Assembly (NCBI GenBank): GCA_026785875.1
Contig: JAJAZF010000321.1
Location: 1-7,988 of the forward strand
Direction: 5' to 3'
From: Chamaesiphon sp.
GTDB lineage: Bacteria; Cyanobacteriota; Cyanobacteriia; Cyanobacteriales; Chamaesiphonaceae
DNA: 7,988 bases
Shown here: in pieces, positions 1-5,498 of the stretch
Numbering within the stretch: the stretch's first letter is position 1
Layout: every line of letters begins with the position of its first letter
Made by a program: the position numbers and the translations under genes
Notes under the pieces: generated by a model
The model's database searches: none
Seen by the model: the letters and a program-made list of their open reading frames with translations, nothing else
What the model was told of the DNA's origin: nothing

Positions 1-196
1 ACAAGTCAATATCGAACTGAATGGACAAGTAAAAATCATGAAGATCGATACCGACAAGTATCCCCAGATCGCCTCCAATCATCAGATTCAGGCATTACCA
101 ACCCTAGTGATATTTAAAGGTGGGCAATCGGTCGATCGCTTGGAAGGAGTATTACCCGCCGAGCAGCTCATCGATCGCATCGGTCAATTTTTGTAA
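1..196 (+). CDS. Thioredoxin, C-terminal part (5' end outside window)
   Basis: This is the last 64 residues of a thioredoxin-fold protein, a cytoplasmic dithiol-disulfide oxidoreductase that reduces target disulfides. The frame begins with the codon at position 2 and ends at TAA 194-196. The visible part contains the thioredoxin signatures KIDTDKYPQIA, then QALPTLVIFKGG with the cis-proline loop (LPT) that packs against the active site. The closing amphipathic helix (AEQLIDRIGQFL) is also present. The CGPC active site lies upstream of the window and cannot be checked, so I cannot say which thioredoxin class (m-, x- or y-type) it is. No T-rich hairpin follows directly. The nearest terminator-like hairpin is about 310 bp downstream at 507-539. 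Confidence 0.9.
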   Translation, partial: QVNIELNGQVKIMKIDTDKYPQIASNHQIQALPTLVIFKGGQSVDRLEGVLPAEQLIDRIGQFL

Positions 197-464
197 ATAC
201 CCGCAGCGGCGATCGCGATTTGATTAGAGGTCTTCGCTGCCAACTGAATATTTTTAGCATTGATGGCTGCGGCTTGTTGCCGATCGAATCAACGATTTCC
301 TGGACTAAAATGGAAAACATCCACGGGCGATCGAAGTAGATTTTCCCAATGCGTAGCAGATATCCTAAGTGAGTCGATCGAGTAAATTTTATCTAGAATG
401 GATTGTTGGCAATAATTAGCTATTGTTAATCGAGATGTGCTGTGTGAAATCGAAATTAATGTCC

Positions 465-483
465 TGGGCAATGCCCACCCTAC
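465..483. repeat. Palindromic interspersed repeat fragment (TGGGCAATGCCCA core)
   Basis: The 13-bp palindrome TGGGCAATGCCCA (465-477) is followed by CCCTAC. On the other strand it reads GTAGGGTGGGCATTGCCCA. From memory, this sequence recurs in non-coding DNA of many cyanobacteria. Only one copy lies in this window, so its repetitive nature is not shown here. Confidence 0.4.
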
Positions 484-506
484 ATCTCTATCATTAACCA
501 TAGTAG

Positions 507-539
507 AAATGCCCGATCGCCTAAAATCGGACATTTTTT
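507..539 (+). terminator. Terminator-like hairpin between convergent genes
   Basis: AAATG (507-511) pairs with CATTT (532-536), and CCGAT (513-517) pairs with ATCGG (526-530). There is one C/A mismatch, and the loop is 8 nt (518-525). A run of six T (534-539) follows on the plus strand, fitting termination of plus-strand transcripts from the thioredoxin side. Read from the minus strand there is no good T tract, so its value for the lipoprotein gene is doubtful. Confidence 0.45.
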
Positions 540-553
540 AGACATTGCCAAAA

Positions 554-1627
554 CTATTGAGGTTTAGGCAGATCTGGAGCGATAGCTGCTGGTATAGGCA
601 TCGTTGGCGTAATAGCTACTTTTCGATCGCCAATTTTGCGGGGGACTTCAATTCCTACTTCTTCTAAAATGATCGTTGGGGAAAAACCGTCTTGACCTTC
701 TACTCGTTTTATTAGTACCTTACCATCGGCAACACGACCGCCTACTTCAATGTAGCGACTAAAGGATTCACTTGGTAATTTGACGATCACTTGAGTTATC
801 CCTCCTGCCTCGATCACCCCAGATATTTCTAGCGCGATTGCTTGTTCCGGCTTCGCTGCGGGAAGTCGCTCGATAATTTTGGGTAAAGCTCGATTAATTC
901 CATTAGTCGCAATTTTTCCTGTCGCTGAAACCGTCGGGAGCTTAATTGGTTTGGCGGCGATTTTAGATTGATTTTTGACAATCGCTGGAAGCTGTTTCGT
1001 AATATTTGGTCTAGGCAAAATACTGCTAACTTTGATTGCTGGCAATGGTTTGTTAACTCCAGATTTAATTGCTGATGAATTGCTAGCAATTATCTGAGTT
1101 TTTTTGGCAGTTTTTACTACGCTACCAGGATTGTTAGCGATCGCTGACTGCCGGATCGGTGTACCTGTCCCAGCGAGGGGATTTTTTACTACGCTACCAG
1201 GATTGTTAGCGATCGCTGACTGCCGGATCGGTGTACCTGTCCCAGCGAGGGGATTTTTTTCGGTAACTTCGATCGGTTGTAGTGCCAGAGTTGCAAAGGG
1301 ATCGGCACGACCTTTAGAAACAGTTTTTGCCCAATTATCGCCATTAGTAGGCGCAATTAAACCTGCGGCTACGTCAACGGATCCAGATTTTTTGCCTGGA
1401 ACTGGAGGTGTGCTAGCGGCTACTATTGGGGTGGTAGTTGCAATTGCCGGAGCGGGGGTAACTGGCGCAACCGCAGCCGCAGGACTAGCAACCGCACTTG
1501 GACTAGCGGCTGGAGTGGGAGGCTTGCCGCCATCGCCACCACAGCTAGTGATGAGGATCGCCAAACTCCCGATCGCGAAGCGCGCCACCAAGGCGGTCGC
1601 ACCCAGATAAAACCAAGATTTATTCAT
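554..1627 (-). CDS. Proline/alanine-rich lipoprotein with tandem repeat and PilP/GspC-like C-terminal domain
   Basis: This 357-residue protein belongs to no family I can name with certainty. Residues 1-29 form a lipoprotein signal peptide: K3, a hydrophobic stretch, then the lipobox I26-T27-S28-C29 followed by GGDGG. This predicts a lipidated, membrane-tethered protein. Residues 35-80 are a low-complexity Pro/Ala/Ser/Thr linker. Residues 124-147 and 148-171 are two identical 24-residue repeats (KNPLAGTGTPIRQSAIANN, then PGSVV). A second linker with several LPAI/LPKI motifs follows. Residues about 262-338 look like a compact beta domain: ISGVIEAGGITQVIVKLP, RYIEVGGRVADGKVLIKRVE, IILEEVGIEVP. 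That spacing of Gly and beta strands recalls PilP and GspC periplasmic domains, but this is pattern matching only. The ATG at 1625-1627 is preceded by GAGG (1639-1642). The gene lies 162 bp downstream of sigF on the same strand. Confidence 0.85.
   Translation of the reverse strand: MNKSWFYLGATALVARFAIGSLAILITSCGGDGGKPPTPAASPSAVASPAAAVAPVTPAPAIATTTPIVAASTPPVPGKKSGSVDVAAGLIAPTNGDNWAKTVSKGRADPFATLALQPIEVTEKNPLAGTGTPIRQSAIANNPGSVVKNPLAGTGTPIRQSAIANNPGSVVKTAKKTQIIASNSSAIKSGVNKPLPAIKVSSILPRPNITKQLPAIVKNQSKIAAKPIKLPTVSATGKIATNGINRALPKIIERLPAAKPEQAIALEISGVIEAGGITQVIVKLPSESFSRYIEVGGRVADGKVLIKRVEGQDGFSPTIILEEVGIEVPRKIGDRKVAITPTMPIPAAIAPDLPKPQ
1111..1259. repeat. 72-bp exact tandem duplication inside the lipoprotein gene
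   Basis: 1111-1187 is identical base for base to 1183-1259, a period of 72 bp with two full copies plus 5 bp of a third. Because 72 is a multiple of three, the duplication adds exactly 24 residues and keeps frame. Each copy contains one HIP1 octamer (1137-1144 and 1209-1216). The absence of even a synonymous change implies recent duplication or gene-conversion homogenisation. Confidence 0.95.
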
Positions 1628-1679
1628 TAATTTCTATACCTCGCTGCCTTTGAATATGGATATACAGATCGCGTTGACA

Positions 1680-1745
1680 AGAGTAGGTCTCATTTAGACG
1701 TTTACTCTGCTGCCATGACATCAAATGTTGAAATGATGATAATGG
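1680..1745 (-). promoter_or_regulatory. Two structured elements in the sigF-lipoprotein gap
   Basis: The 162-bp gap holds a bulged hairpin: AGAGTA 1680-1685 pairs with TACTCT 1703-1708, and inside it GTCT 1687-1690 pairs with AGAC 1696-1699. It also holds an imperfect dyad, CCATgaCATCA (1713-1723) against TGATGatAATGG (1734-1745). No T tract follows the hairpin on the minus strand, so it does not look like a factor-independent terminator for sigF. On the minus strand a TTGTCA sits just after the hairpin and TATTCA lies 18 bp further on, a weak promoter candidate for the lipoprotein gene. Confidence 0.25.
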
Positions 1746-1789
1746 CTTGTATATTTTTAGACTACCCAAATCTTTAGCCACAATATCGA

Positions 1790-2563
1790 TTAAGCGTCAT
1801 TATTAACCAACATCACTTTGAGCACGTTGAGTCCCTTTTTGACATGGCGAGATACAGTGATGACGCTGATGTCCATCCGCTCGGCAACTTGTTTCTGAGT
1901 CAGATCGTGGAGGAAGACAAATTCGAGAATTTGGCGGGTATGTTGTTCCAGGGCGATCAAGCTCTGTTGGACGCGCAGCCGATCTTCCTGAGACAGTTGA
2001 AAACTCTGGTAGTGTCGATCGGGTAATAGATCTGCTAGACTGTTTAGTTCTTCATCACTCCCGACGGGACAATCCAAACTAACTGGTTGGCGGTTTTGGT
2101 ACGCCATTTTGATTTCTTGCCACTCCAGCAGGGAAATGTCTAGTGCTAGAGCAATTTCCGCTTGTGTGGGCTGACGTTGATGTTGGACTTGGAAATTTTT
2201 GCTAATAGTTCCGGCTTGTTGAATCAGTGCAAACCAGCGACGAGGCATCTTTAATACAGAACTCTTGTCACGTAGATAATGTTGAATCTCACCTCTAATA
2301 TAAGGCGTAGCAAAAGTACTAAATGCGTATCCTTTAGCAACTTCAAATTTGTCGATCGCATTGATCAATCCAATACTTCCAACCTGAAGTAGATCGTCAT
2401 AAGTTTCCTGACACTGACTAGTCCAGTAGTGTGCTTCTTTCCGCACCAATCCCAAGTTTAGTTCTACAATCTGGTTACGCACTCTCGCTTTGCCAGTCTG
2501 TTGATATTCGCGCAGTAGTTGTAAACTGTGGTGCTTCAGATCGCATTCTAAAACGGTAGTCAT
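1790..2563 (-). CDS. sigF: RNA polymerase sigma factor, SigF-like (group 3, sigma-70 family)
   Basis: This 257-residue alternative sigma factor directs RNA polymerase core to a specialised promoter set. Region 2 spans about residues 26-100, with NLGLVRKEA, DLLQVGSIGLINAIDKF and AFSTFATPYIRGEIQHYLRD covering core binding and -10 recognition. Region 3 spans about 104-180, with a MPRRW start and VSLDCPVGSDEE near its end. Region 4 spans about 195-250, with the helix-turn-helix LTQKQVAERMDISVITVSRH that contacts the -35. There is no region 1.1 or long non-conserved insert, as expected for a group 3 factor. Length and sequence fit cyanobacterial SigF, which in Synechocystis controls pilin expression and motility. 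SigB/SigF-like sporulation factors of Gram-positives are related, so the family is certain and the SigF name likely. No anti-sigma gene lies beside it. The ATG has no clear Shine-Dalgarno. The lipoprotein gene follows on the same strand. Confidence 0.85.
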   Translation of the reverse strand: MTTVLECDLKHHSLQLLREYQQTGKARVRNQIVELNLGLVRKEAHYWTSQCQETYDDLLQVGSIGLINAIDKFEVAKGYAFSTFATPYIRGEIQHYLRDKSSVLKMPRRWFALIQQAGTISKNFQVQHQRQPTQAEIALALDISLLEWQEIKMAYQNRQPVSLDCPVGSDEELNSLADLLPDRHYQSFQLSQEDRLRVQQSLIALEQHTRQILEFVFLHDLTQKQVAERMDISVITVSRHVKKGLNVLKVMLVNNDA

Positions 2564-2994
2564 GACATTTTTCTAATTAAGAGTTGAAATAAAATTATGG
2601 AAGATGCAAGATATTAGTTTATGCGATCGATCTTCAACTAATGTCTAAAGAGTGATAATCATGTTAAGTTTAAGCTCAGATCCCGCTAAATGCCATCAGT
2701 GGGATTACTAGTCATCAGTATTAGAGCAAAATTAGATCGAATGCTCTACGTGATTTTACTGACTTATTGTGCGCTCCTATGTTCAATCTGGACTGATCTA
2801 CATTGTTGACGATTGTTAAGTAAATAGTTGCGATCGCACGACGGGTTTAAGATGGATCTCGATCGCAATCGCCGCAAAGATGACTATTCGATCGAGCATT
2901 GTCGCAGATATTCTCAACCCAAACTCAGCTCGATCGGCGGATTGCGGATCGGGATCGGTTAAAATAACACGTAAACAGCAGGTAAATATCGATC
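2564..2994. other. Divergent intergenic control region (sigF / hli)
   Basis: This is 431 bp between the sigF start (minus) and the hli start (plus), and it must carry both promoters. It contains an inverted repeat TAGAGCA (2722-2728) / TGCTCTA (2742-2748), a HIP1 octamer (2830-2837) and an unusual cluster of CGATCG hexamers from about 2830 to 2995. For hli, a TAAAAT box at 2960-2965 could be a -10, but no -35 is properly spaced. For sigF, TTGAAG followed 18 bp later by TATCTT on the minus strand is a weak candidate. A 36-codon ATG frame at 2852-2962 has no Shine-Dalgarno and is not called. Confidence 0.5.
2722..2748. repeat. 7-bp inverted repeat between sigF and hli
   Basis: TAGAGCA (2722-2728) and TGCTCTA (2742-2748) are exact inverse complements separated by 13 bp. 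The element could be an operator dyad or an RNA hairpin with a 13-nt loop. It lies about 160 bp upstream of sigF and 250 bp upstream of hli. A stem of this size can arise by chance, so function is unproven. Confidence 0.3.
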
Positions 2995-3168
2995 GTGACT
3001 ACAAAACCACAAACAGAGCAGATTACTCCCGCAGTAGAACCTAGTTTTGGCTGGAATGCCTATGCAGAACTAGTTAACGGTCGATTTGCGATGATGGGAT
3101 TTGTCATCTTATTGCTGTTGGAATTGGTAACGGGTCAAGATCTATTCACATGGCTGGGACTTCGCTAG
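2995..3168 (+). CDS. High-light-inducible protein (one-helix chlorophyll-binding, Hli/SCP)
   Basis: This 57-residue thylakoid protein has the chlorophyll a/b-binding signature E25-x-x-N28-G29-R30-x-A32-M33 in ELVNGRFAMMGF, followed by one hydrophobic helix (about 31-46) and the C-terminal TGQDLFTWLGLR. Hli proteins bind chlorophyll and carotenoid, dissipate excess energy and assist photosystem II assembly and repair. The Glu/Asn-Arg motif is what holds the chlorophyll in this family. Translation starts at GTG. An in-frame TAA lies at 2983-2985, and no ATG occurs before Met33, inside the helix, so GTG 2995 is the only sensible start. AGG at 2980-2982 is a weak, distant ribosome site. It is followed by a strong terminator. 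Short length and the GTG start make it easy to miss in automatic annotation. Confidence 0.93.
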   Translation: MTTKPQTEQITPAVEPSFGWNAYAELVNGRFAMMGFVILLLLELVTGQDLFTWLGLR

Positions 3169-3173
3169 TATGT

Positions 3174-3194
3174 CAGCAACCAGCAGTTGCTGGT
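3174..3194 (+). other. Short hairpin just after the hli stop
   Basis: CAGCAAC (3174-3180) pairs with GTTGCTG (3186-3192) around the loop CAGCA. An alternative register pairs ACCAGCA (3179-3185) with TGCTGGT (3188-3194), but it leaves a loop of only two bases. The first is the more plausible fold. It sits 6 bp after the hli stop and before the terminator, where it might stabilise the mRNA 3' end. It could also be chance. Confidence 0.3.
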
Positions 3195-3207
3195 ACCCAC
3201 ACATCAA

Positions 3208-3248
3208 AAAAACAATCTCCACGACATTTAGTCATGGAGATTGTTTTT
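3208..3248. terminator. Bidirectional factor-independent terminator between hli and ycf66
   Basis: AAAAACAATCTCCA (3208-3221) pairs perfectly with TGGAGATTGTTTTT (3235-3248), a 14-bp stem. Inside the loop GAC (3223-3225) pairs with GTC (3231-3233). The plus strand ends in five T, and the minus strand ends in seven T (A run 3206-3212). It therefore serves both the convergent hli transcript, ending 40 bp upstream, and the ycf66 transcript, ending 18 bp away on the other side. Confidence 0.9.
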
Positions 3249-3266
3249 CGATCGAGATTGATTTAG

Positions 3267-4187
3267 TTAGTAGCGATCGGGAAACACGATCGGTTCTGAG
3301 CCGGATGGCGGTAAACCTGAAGGCGGATCGATCGGTTCGTAGTCGATATAGTTGGCGGTTGTCCCGGCAATTTGTCCGGTTTGCGGTCTTTGGCGTTTTT
3401 CCCCTGAAGTATCGGCGGTATCCTGTTCTCTGTCAGGGCGGGGACGACGACGGCGGGGATTTGAATCTGGGTCGCTGGTGGCTTCGCGTTCGCGGCGCGG
3501 CGGCTCCGCTGTGGGGCGTTCCTCTGTTCTTCTATTCGATCGTCGTGACTGTGCGCTAGCCAAATCGGCATCTGGAAGGGCGCGGCGCACCTGAAGCTCG
3601 TCAGAATCATTCCAGTCTTCTTCATCCCAACTGTCATTTTGGCGACGAGCGAGGGAGCTTACTTCGGTGCGAGCTGGCTCGGCGAGACGGCGGCGCGGGG
3701 CTGTCTGAGCAAACCTTTCTTCGGGCAACTCTCTAGTTGCAGATCGACGACTAGCAAACTCTTCTCGGTCTTCGAGTTCGTTATTACTCCGATCGAATCT
3801 ATCTTTGGTGCGACGATTGCCTCGTTTGGCTGGCGCATATTCTGGCTCATCATCAATCCGGGCACTATATCCCGATTTCCATGAGGAGGTTTCGCGATCG
3901 GCACTGCGACCACCGCCTTTGAGCCGTTTATTTTCGGCCCGCACCTGCATAAATTGCCACATGATGGTGATGAGAGAACCAATCATCAGCAATTGCTGGA
4001 AGGCCATTGCTGCGCCTAAGTCGAGGCTAATCAGCAGCAGCAAACCACAGATGATGCCAACGATCGCATAGATGTTGTCAGATTCTTGATACAGATCCGG
4101 CTTGAACTTGCTGGTCAGAAACAGGCTCAGAGAGGCAAGAATCAAAACTAGGCCAAATAGCAGAGGAGCAGGAATGCCAAAATTCAC
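3267..4187 (-). CDS. ycf66: Ycf66 family membrane protein with long charged tail
   Basis: This 306-residue protein is found across cyanobacteria and in some plastid genomes. Its function is unknown. The N-terminal family domain MNFGIPAPLLFGLVLILASL starts it and carries three hydrophobic segments (about 7-25, 40-56 and 59-80). Residues about 92-275 are an Arg/Glu/Asp/Ser-rich, low-complexity and probably disordered tail. The C-terminus carries ANYIDYEPID (about 278-287), a short motif I associate with cyanobacterial Ycf66. I start it at GTG (4187-4185) because GAGGAA (4194-4199) lies 6 nt upstream and the family begins with M/V-NFG. A TTG at 4223 would add 12 unsupported residues. psbX lies upstream on the same strand but is separated by a terminator, so co-transcription is probably weak. 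Confidence 0.85.
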   Translation of the reverse strand: MNFGIPAPLLFGLVLILASLSLFLTSKFKPDLYQESDNIYAIVGIICGLLLLISLDLGAAMAFQQLLMIGSLITIMWQFMQVRAENKRLKGGGRSADRETSSWKSGYSARIDDEPEYAPAKRGNRRTKDRFDRSNNELEDREEFASRRSATRELPEERFAQTAPRRRLAEPARTEVSSLARRQNDSWDEEDWNDSDELQVRRALPDADLASAQSRRSNRRTEERPTAEPPRREREATSDPDSNPRRRRPRPDREQDTADTSGEKRQRPQTGQIAGTTANYIDYEPIDPPSGLPPSGSEPIVFPDRY

Positions 4188-4213
4188 GGTGATTTCCTCA
4201 GAGGGTGAAACAG

Positions 4214-4229
4214 AACGGTGCAAACCGTT
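4214..4229 (-). promoter_or_regulatory. Small hairpin in the ycf66 leader
   Basis: AACGGT (4214-4219) and ACCGTT (4224-4229) form a perfect 6-bp stem with a 4-nt loop. On the minus strand it would lie 14 nt upstream of the GAGGAA ribosome-binding site of ycf66, so it could influence translation. Its small size makes chance occurrence possible. Confidence 0.3.
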
Positions 4230-4330
4230 GGGATATTAAATGCTCGACATGGTAAAAGGCTATTCAATTCTTTGTATATCTTAGCATTCACCATTACTTG
4301 TGCCGATTGACCAGATTAAAAACTTCTGTT

Positions 4331-4349
4331 GTGGCAAAAATTTTACCAC
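4331..4349. promoter_or_regulatory. 19-bp near-perfect palindrome upstream of ycf66
   Basis: GTGGCAAAAATTTTACCAC is symmetrical in eight of nine base pairs around a central A, with one C/A mismatch (4335 versus 4345). With no loop it suits a protein-bound DNA operator rather than an RNA hairpin. It lies 144 bp upstream of the ycf66 start and 66 bp beyond the psbX terminator. The regulator is unknown. Confidence 0.4.
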
Positions 4350-4414
4350 TTCTATTTTGGATCGATCGGTGCCATTCGTCCATCCGTAAATAGACTAATC
4401 TTGTCATGACAAAG

Positions 4415-4444
4415 CCTCAGCTCGGTCGCTAGACCGAGCTGAGG
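4415..4444 (-). terminator. psbX terminator hairpin
   Basis: CCTCAGCTCGGTC (4415-4427) and GACCGAGCTGAGG (4432-4444) form a perfect 13-bp GC-rich stem with a 4-nt loop. It lies 24 bp beyond the psbX stop. On the minus strand it is followed by CTTTGTC, a short T tract. It should end most psbX transcripts before ycf66. Confidence 0.75.
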
Positions 4445-4468
4445 AGATCAGATCGTGAGATCGCGAGC

Positions 4469-4588
4469 CTAAGAACGTTGAATCTTATCTTTTTGGCTGA
4501 TGAAGATCAAGCCGATAGTAGCGGGAACGACTACTATCAAACCGCCAGCAAGCAGACTGTATAGAAAATTAGTGAGTGAAGGTGTCAT
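4469..4588 (-). CDS. psbX: Photosystem II protein PsbX
   Basis: This 39-residue single-helix thylakoid subunit of photosystem II lies near cytochrome b559 and the QB region, where family work links it to quinone turnover and complex stability. The sequence begins MTPSLTNFLYSLLAGG, continues with the transmembrane helix LIVVVPATIGLIFI and ends SQKDKIQRS, which is the canonical cyanobacterial PsbX pattern and length. AGGA (4600-4603) lies 11 nt before the ATG. A promoter candidate is at 4632-4660, and a 13-bp terminator follows the stop. The gene is too short for most ORF finders. Confidence 0.95.
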   Translation of the reverse strand: MTPSLTNFLYSLLAGGLIVVVPATIGLIFISQKDKIQRS

Positions 4589-4631
4589 AAAATATTTTGT
4601 CCTGCGATCGAATAAGAGATTCTTTCCTCTA

Positions 4632-4660
4632 ATTCTAGCTATTTAGTTGCACGCTGAGAA
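4632..4660 (-). promoter_or_regulatory. Candidate psbX promoter
   Basis: On the minus strand TTCTCA (4660-4655) and TAGAAT (4637-4632) are separated by exactly 17 bp. They match the sigma-70 consensus at 4/6 and 5/6 positions. Transcription would start near 4625, giving a leader of about 35-40 nt before the psbX ATG. Confidence 0.45.
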
Positions 4661-4709
4661 GTGTTTGGTAAAAAACAGTGGCAATTGATGGGAGAGACTA
4701 AGCTGCAAT

Positions 4710-4718
4710 TGTTATGAT
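4710..4718 (+). promoter_or_regulatory. Extended -10 box upstream of the HEXXH protein gene
   Basis: TGtTATGAT (4710-4718) is an extended -10 (TGn plus TATGAT, 5/6 match). A TTGATG at 4685-4690 is 22 bp upstream, too far for a normal -35, which fits promoters that rely on the extended -10. The leader to the ATG at 4782 would be about 57 nt. Confidence 0.4.
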
Positions 4719-4781
4719 AAAGCAGAGGCTTCTAGCTCCTCACCAGCCAGTTTACAACTTTACCTCAATCTGCTTTGAGCG

Positions 4782-5498
4782 ATGATCTCGAATCTGAGAA
4801 AGTTTTGTCAATTTTGCTTAATTATTCTAGTTGCAGCAGTCGCAACGGTGATGCTGTTGTCTTCGTATTCACTCCAAGATCGTTCATCTACAGCATCTAC
4901 CCTCATGGACACGATCCAACCACTGCAACAGATCGTCACTCCCAGCCCCGAAATAGCCTGGAGTGAAACTGGGGCAACAGTACTCCCACTGGCTGCCCAA
5001 ATCATGTTGATGCGGAATCCACAGGGAGTAGAGTTAGAGCCAGCTCAAAAAGGCTATTTGCGACCATTGTTTGGCGATTTAGTCGATCGAGTAACGGTAG
5101 TATATCAAGCTAAATTACTCGATCGCTGGTCGCAAGGTGGCAAGGAAACCCATATTGGCGGCGTAGATTCGTCAGCCCAAACTTATTGCGATCGCATTTA
5201 TATTCGCGCCTCACATCGACCACATGATACCGATCTACTCATCTTACTCGCTCACGAACTCACTCATGCCCAGCAATGCGATCGAGCTGGCGGCATCAGT
5301 CAGTTTGGCGAAAGCTATTTCAAGGGTTACTATGAGGGCGGACAAACTTATCAAGACAATCCCCTCGAAAAATCGGCTCGTTCAATGGAACAAAAGTTCA
5401 CCCGTCAGTTGTGCGACACGATCGGTTGTCCACCTCGCAGTGGACGTTATTATGTCAATTACAAAGGCTGGGGCATCAAATTACCTGTTAATTTATAG
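4782..5498 (+). CDS. Membrane-anchored HEXXH protein, DUF4157-like putative metalloprotease
   Basis: This 238-residue protein has K7 and then a hydrophobic segment (about 8-28) without a clear cleavage site, so it is a likely signal anchor with the rest in the periplasm or lumen. The motif H158-E159-L160-T161-H162 followed by AQQ is the zinc/catalytic helix of DUF4157-type zincin domains. E196 in NPLEKSAR is the plausible third zinc ligand. Four cysteines (136, 166, 211, 216) in the soluble part suit disulfides in an oxidising compartment. The N-terminal third (30-95) is not recognisable. Substrate and role are unknown, and proteolysis is inferred from the motif. DUF4157 domains also occur next to toxin and contractile-injection systems, but nothing of the kind is nearby. 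There is no clear Shine-Dalgarno before the ATG. The 3' end overlaps the convergent EVE gene by 11 bp. Confidence 0.8.
   Translation: MISNLRKFCQFCLIILVAAVATVMLLSSYSLQDRSSTASTLMDTIQPLQQIVTPSPEIAWSETGATVLPLAAQIMLMRNPQGVELEPAQKGYLRPLFGDLVDRVTVVYQAKLLDRWSQGGKETHIGGVDSSAQTYCDRIYIRASHRPHDTDLLILLAHELTHAQQCDRAGGISQFGESYFKGYYEGGQTYQDNPLEKSARSMEQKFTRQLCDTIGCPPRSGRYYVNYKGWGIKLPVNL

Larger units (their letters stand above)
197..553. other. Intergenic stretch without a supported gene
   Basis: This is 357 bp between the thioredoxin stop and the 3' end of the lipoprotein gene, so the two flanking genes converge. It holds a HIP1 octamer at 209-216, a palindromic repeat fragment at 465-483 and a hairpin at 507-539. 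A 34-codon open stretch on the minus strand (about 284-184) has a protein-like composition (QQAAAINAKNIQ) but no start codon. An 81-codon minus frame at 289-534 reads through the palindromic repeat and lacks family features. Neither is called as a gene. Confidence 0.6.

Noticed and set aside
289..534. 81-codon minus-strand frame in the gap after thioredoxin
   Set aside because: It reads through the TGGGCAATGCCCA repeat and the terminator-like hairpin, and it has no recognisable domain or ribosome site.
1104..1610. 168-codon plus-strand frame opposite the lipoprotein gene
   Set aside because: It is the mirror of a low-complexity Ala/Pro/Gly-rich region. Its repeats are simply the antisense of the lipoprotein repeats, and it has no ribosome site or family motif.
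2800..2830. Possible HLR1-type high-light element upstream of hli (GTTAAGTAAATAGTTG)
   Set aside because: The two half-sites do not match the HLR1 direct-repeat pattern well enough, and the distance to the hli start is long.
2852..2962. 36-codon ATG frame upstream of hli
   Set aside because: No Shine-Dalgarno. Its composition is driven by repeated CGATCG hexamers, and it ends at the probable hli -10.
3170..4071. Several frames of 80-130 codons on both strands over ycf66
   Set aside because: They overlap a GC-rich, charged, low-complexity coding region that leaves other frames open. Ycf66 has family motifs, a ribosome site and a terminator, and the others have none.
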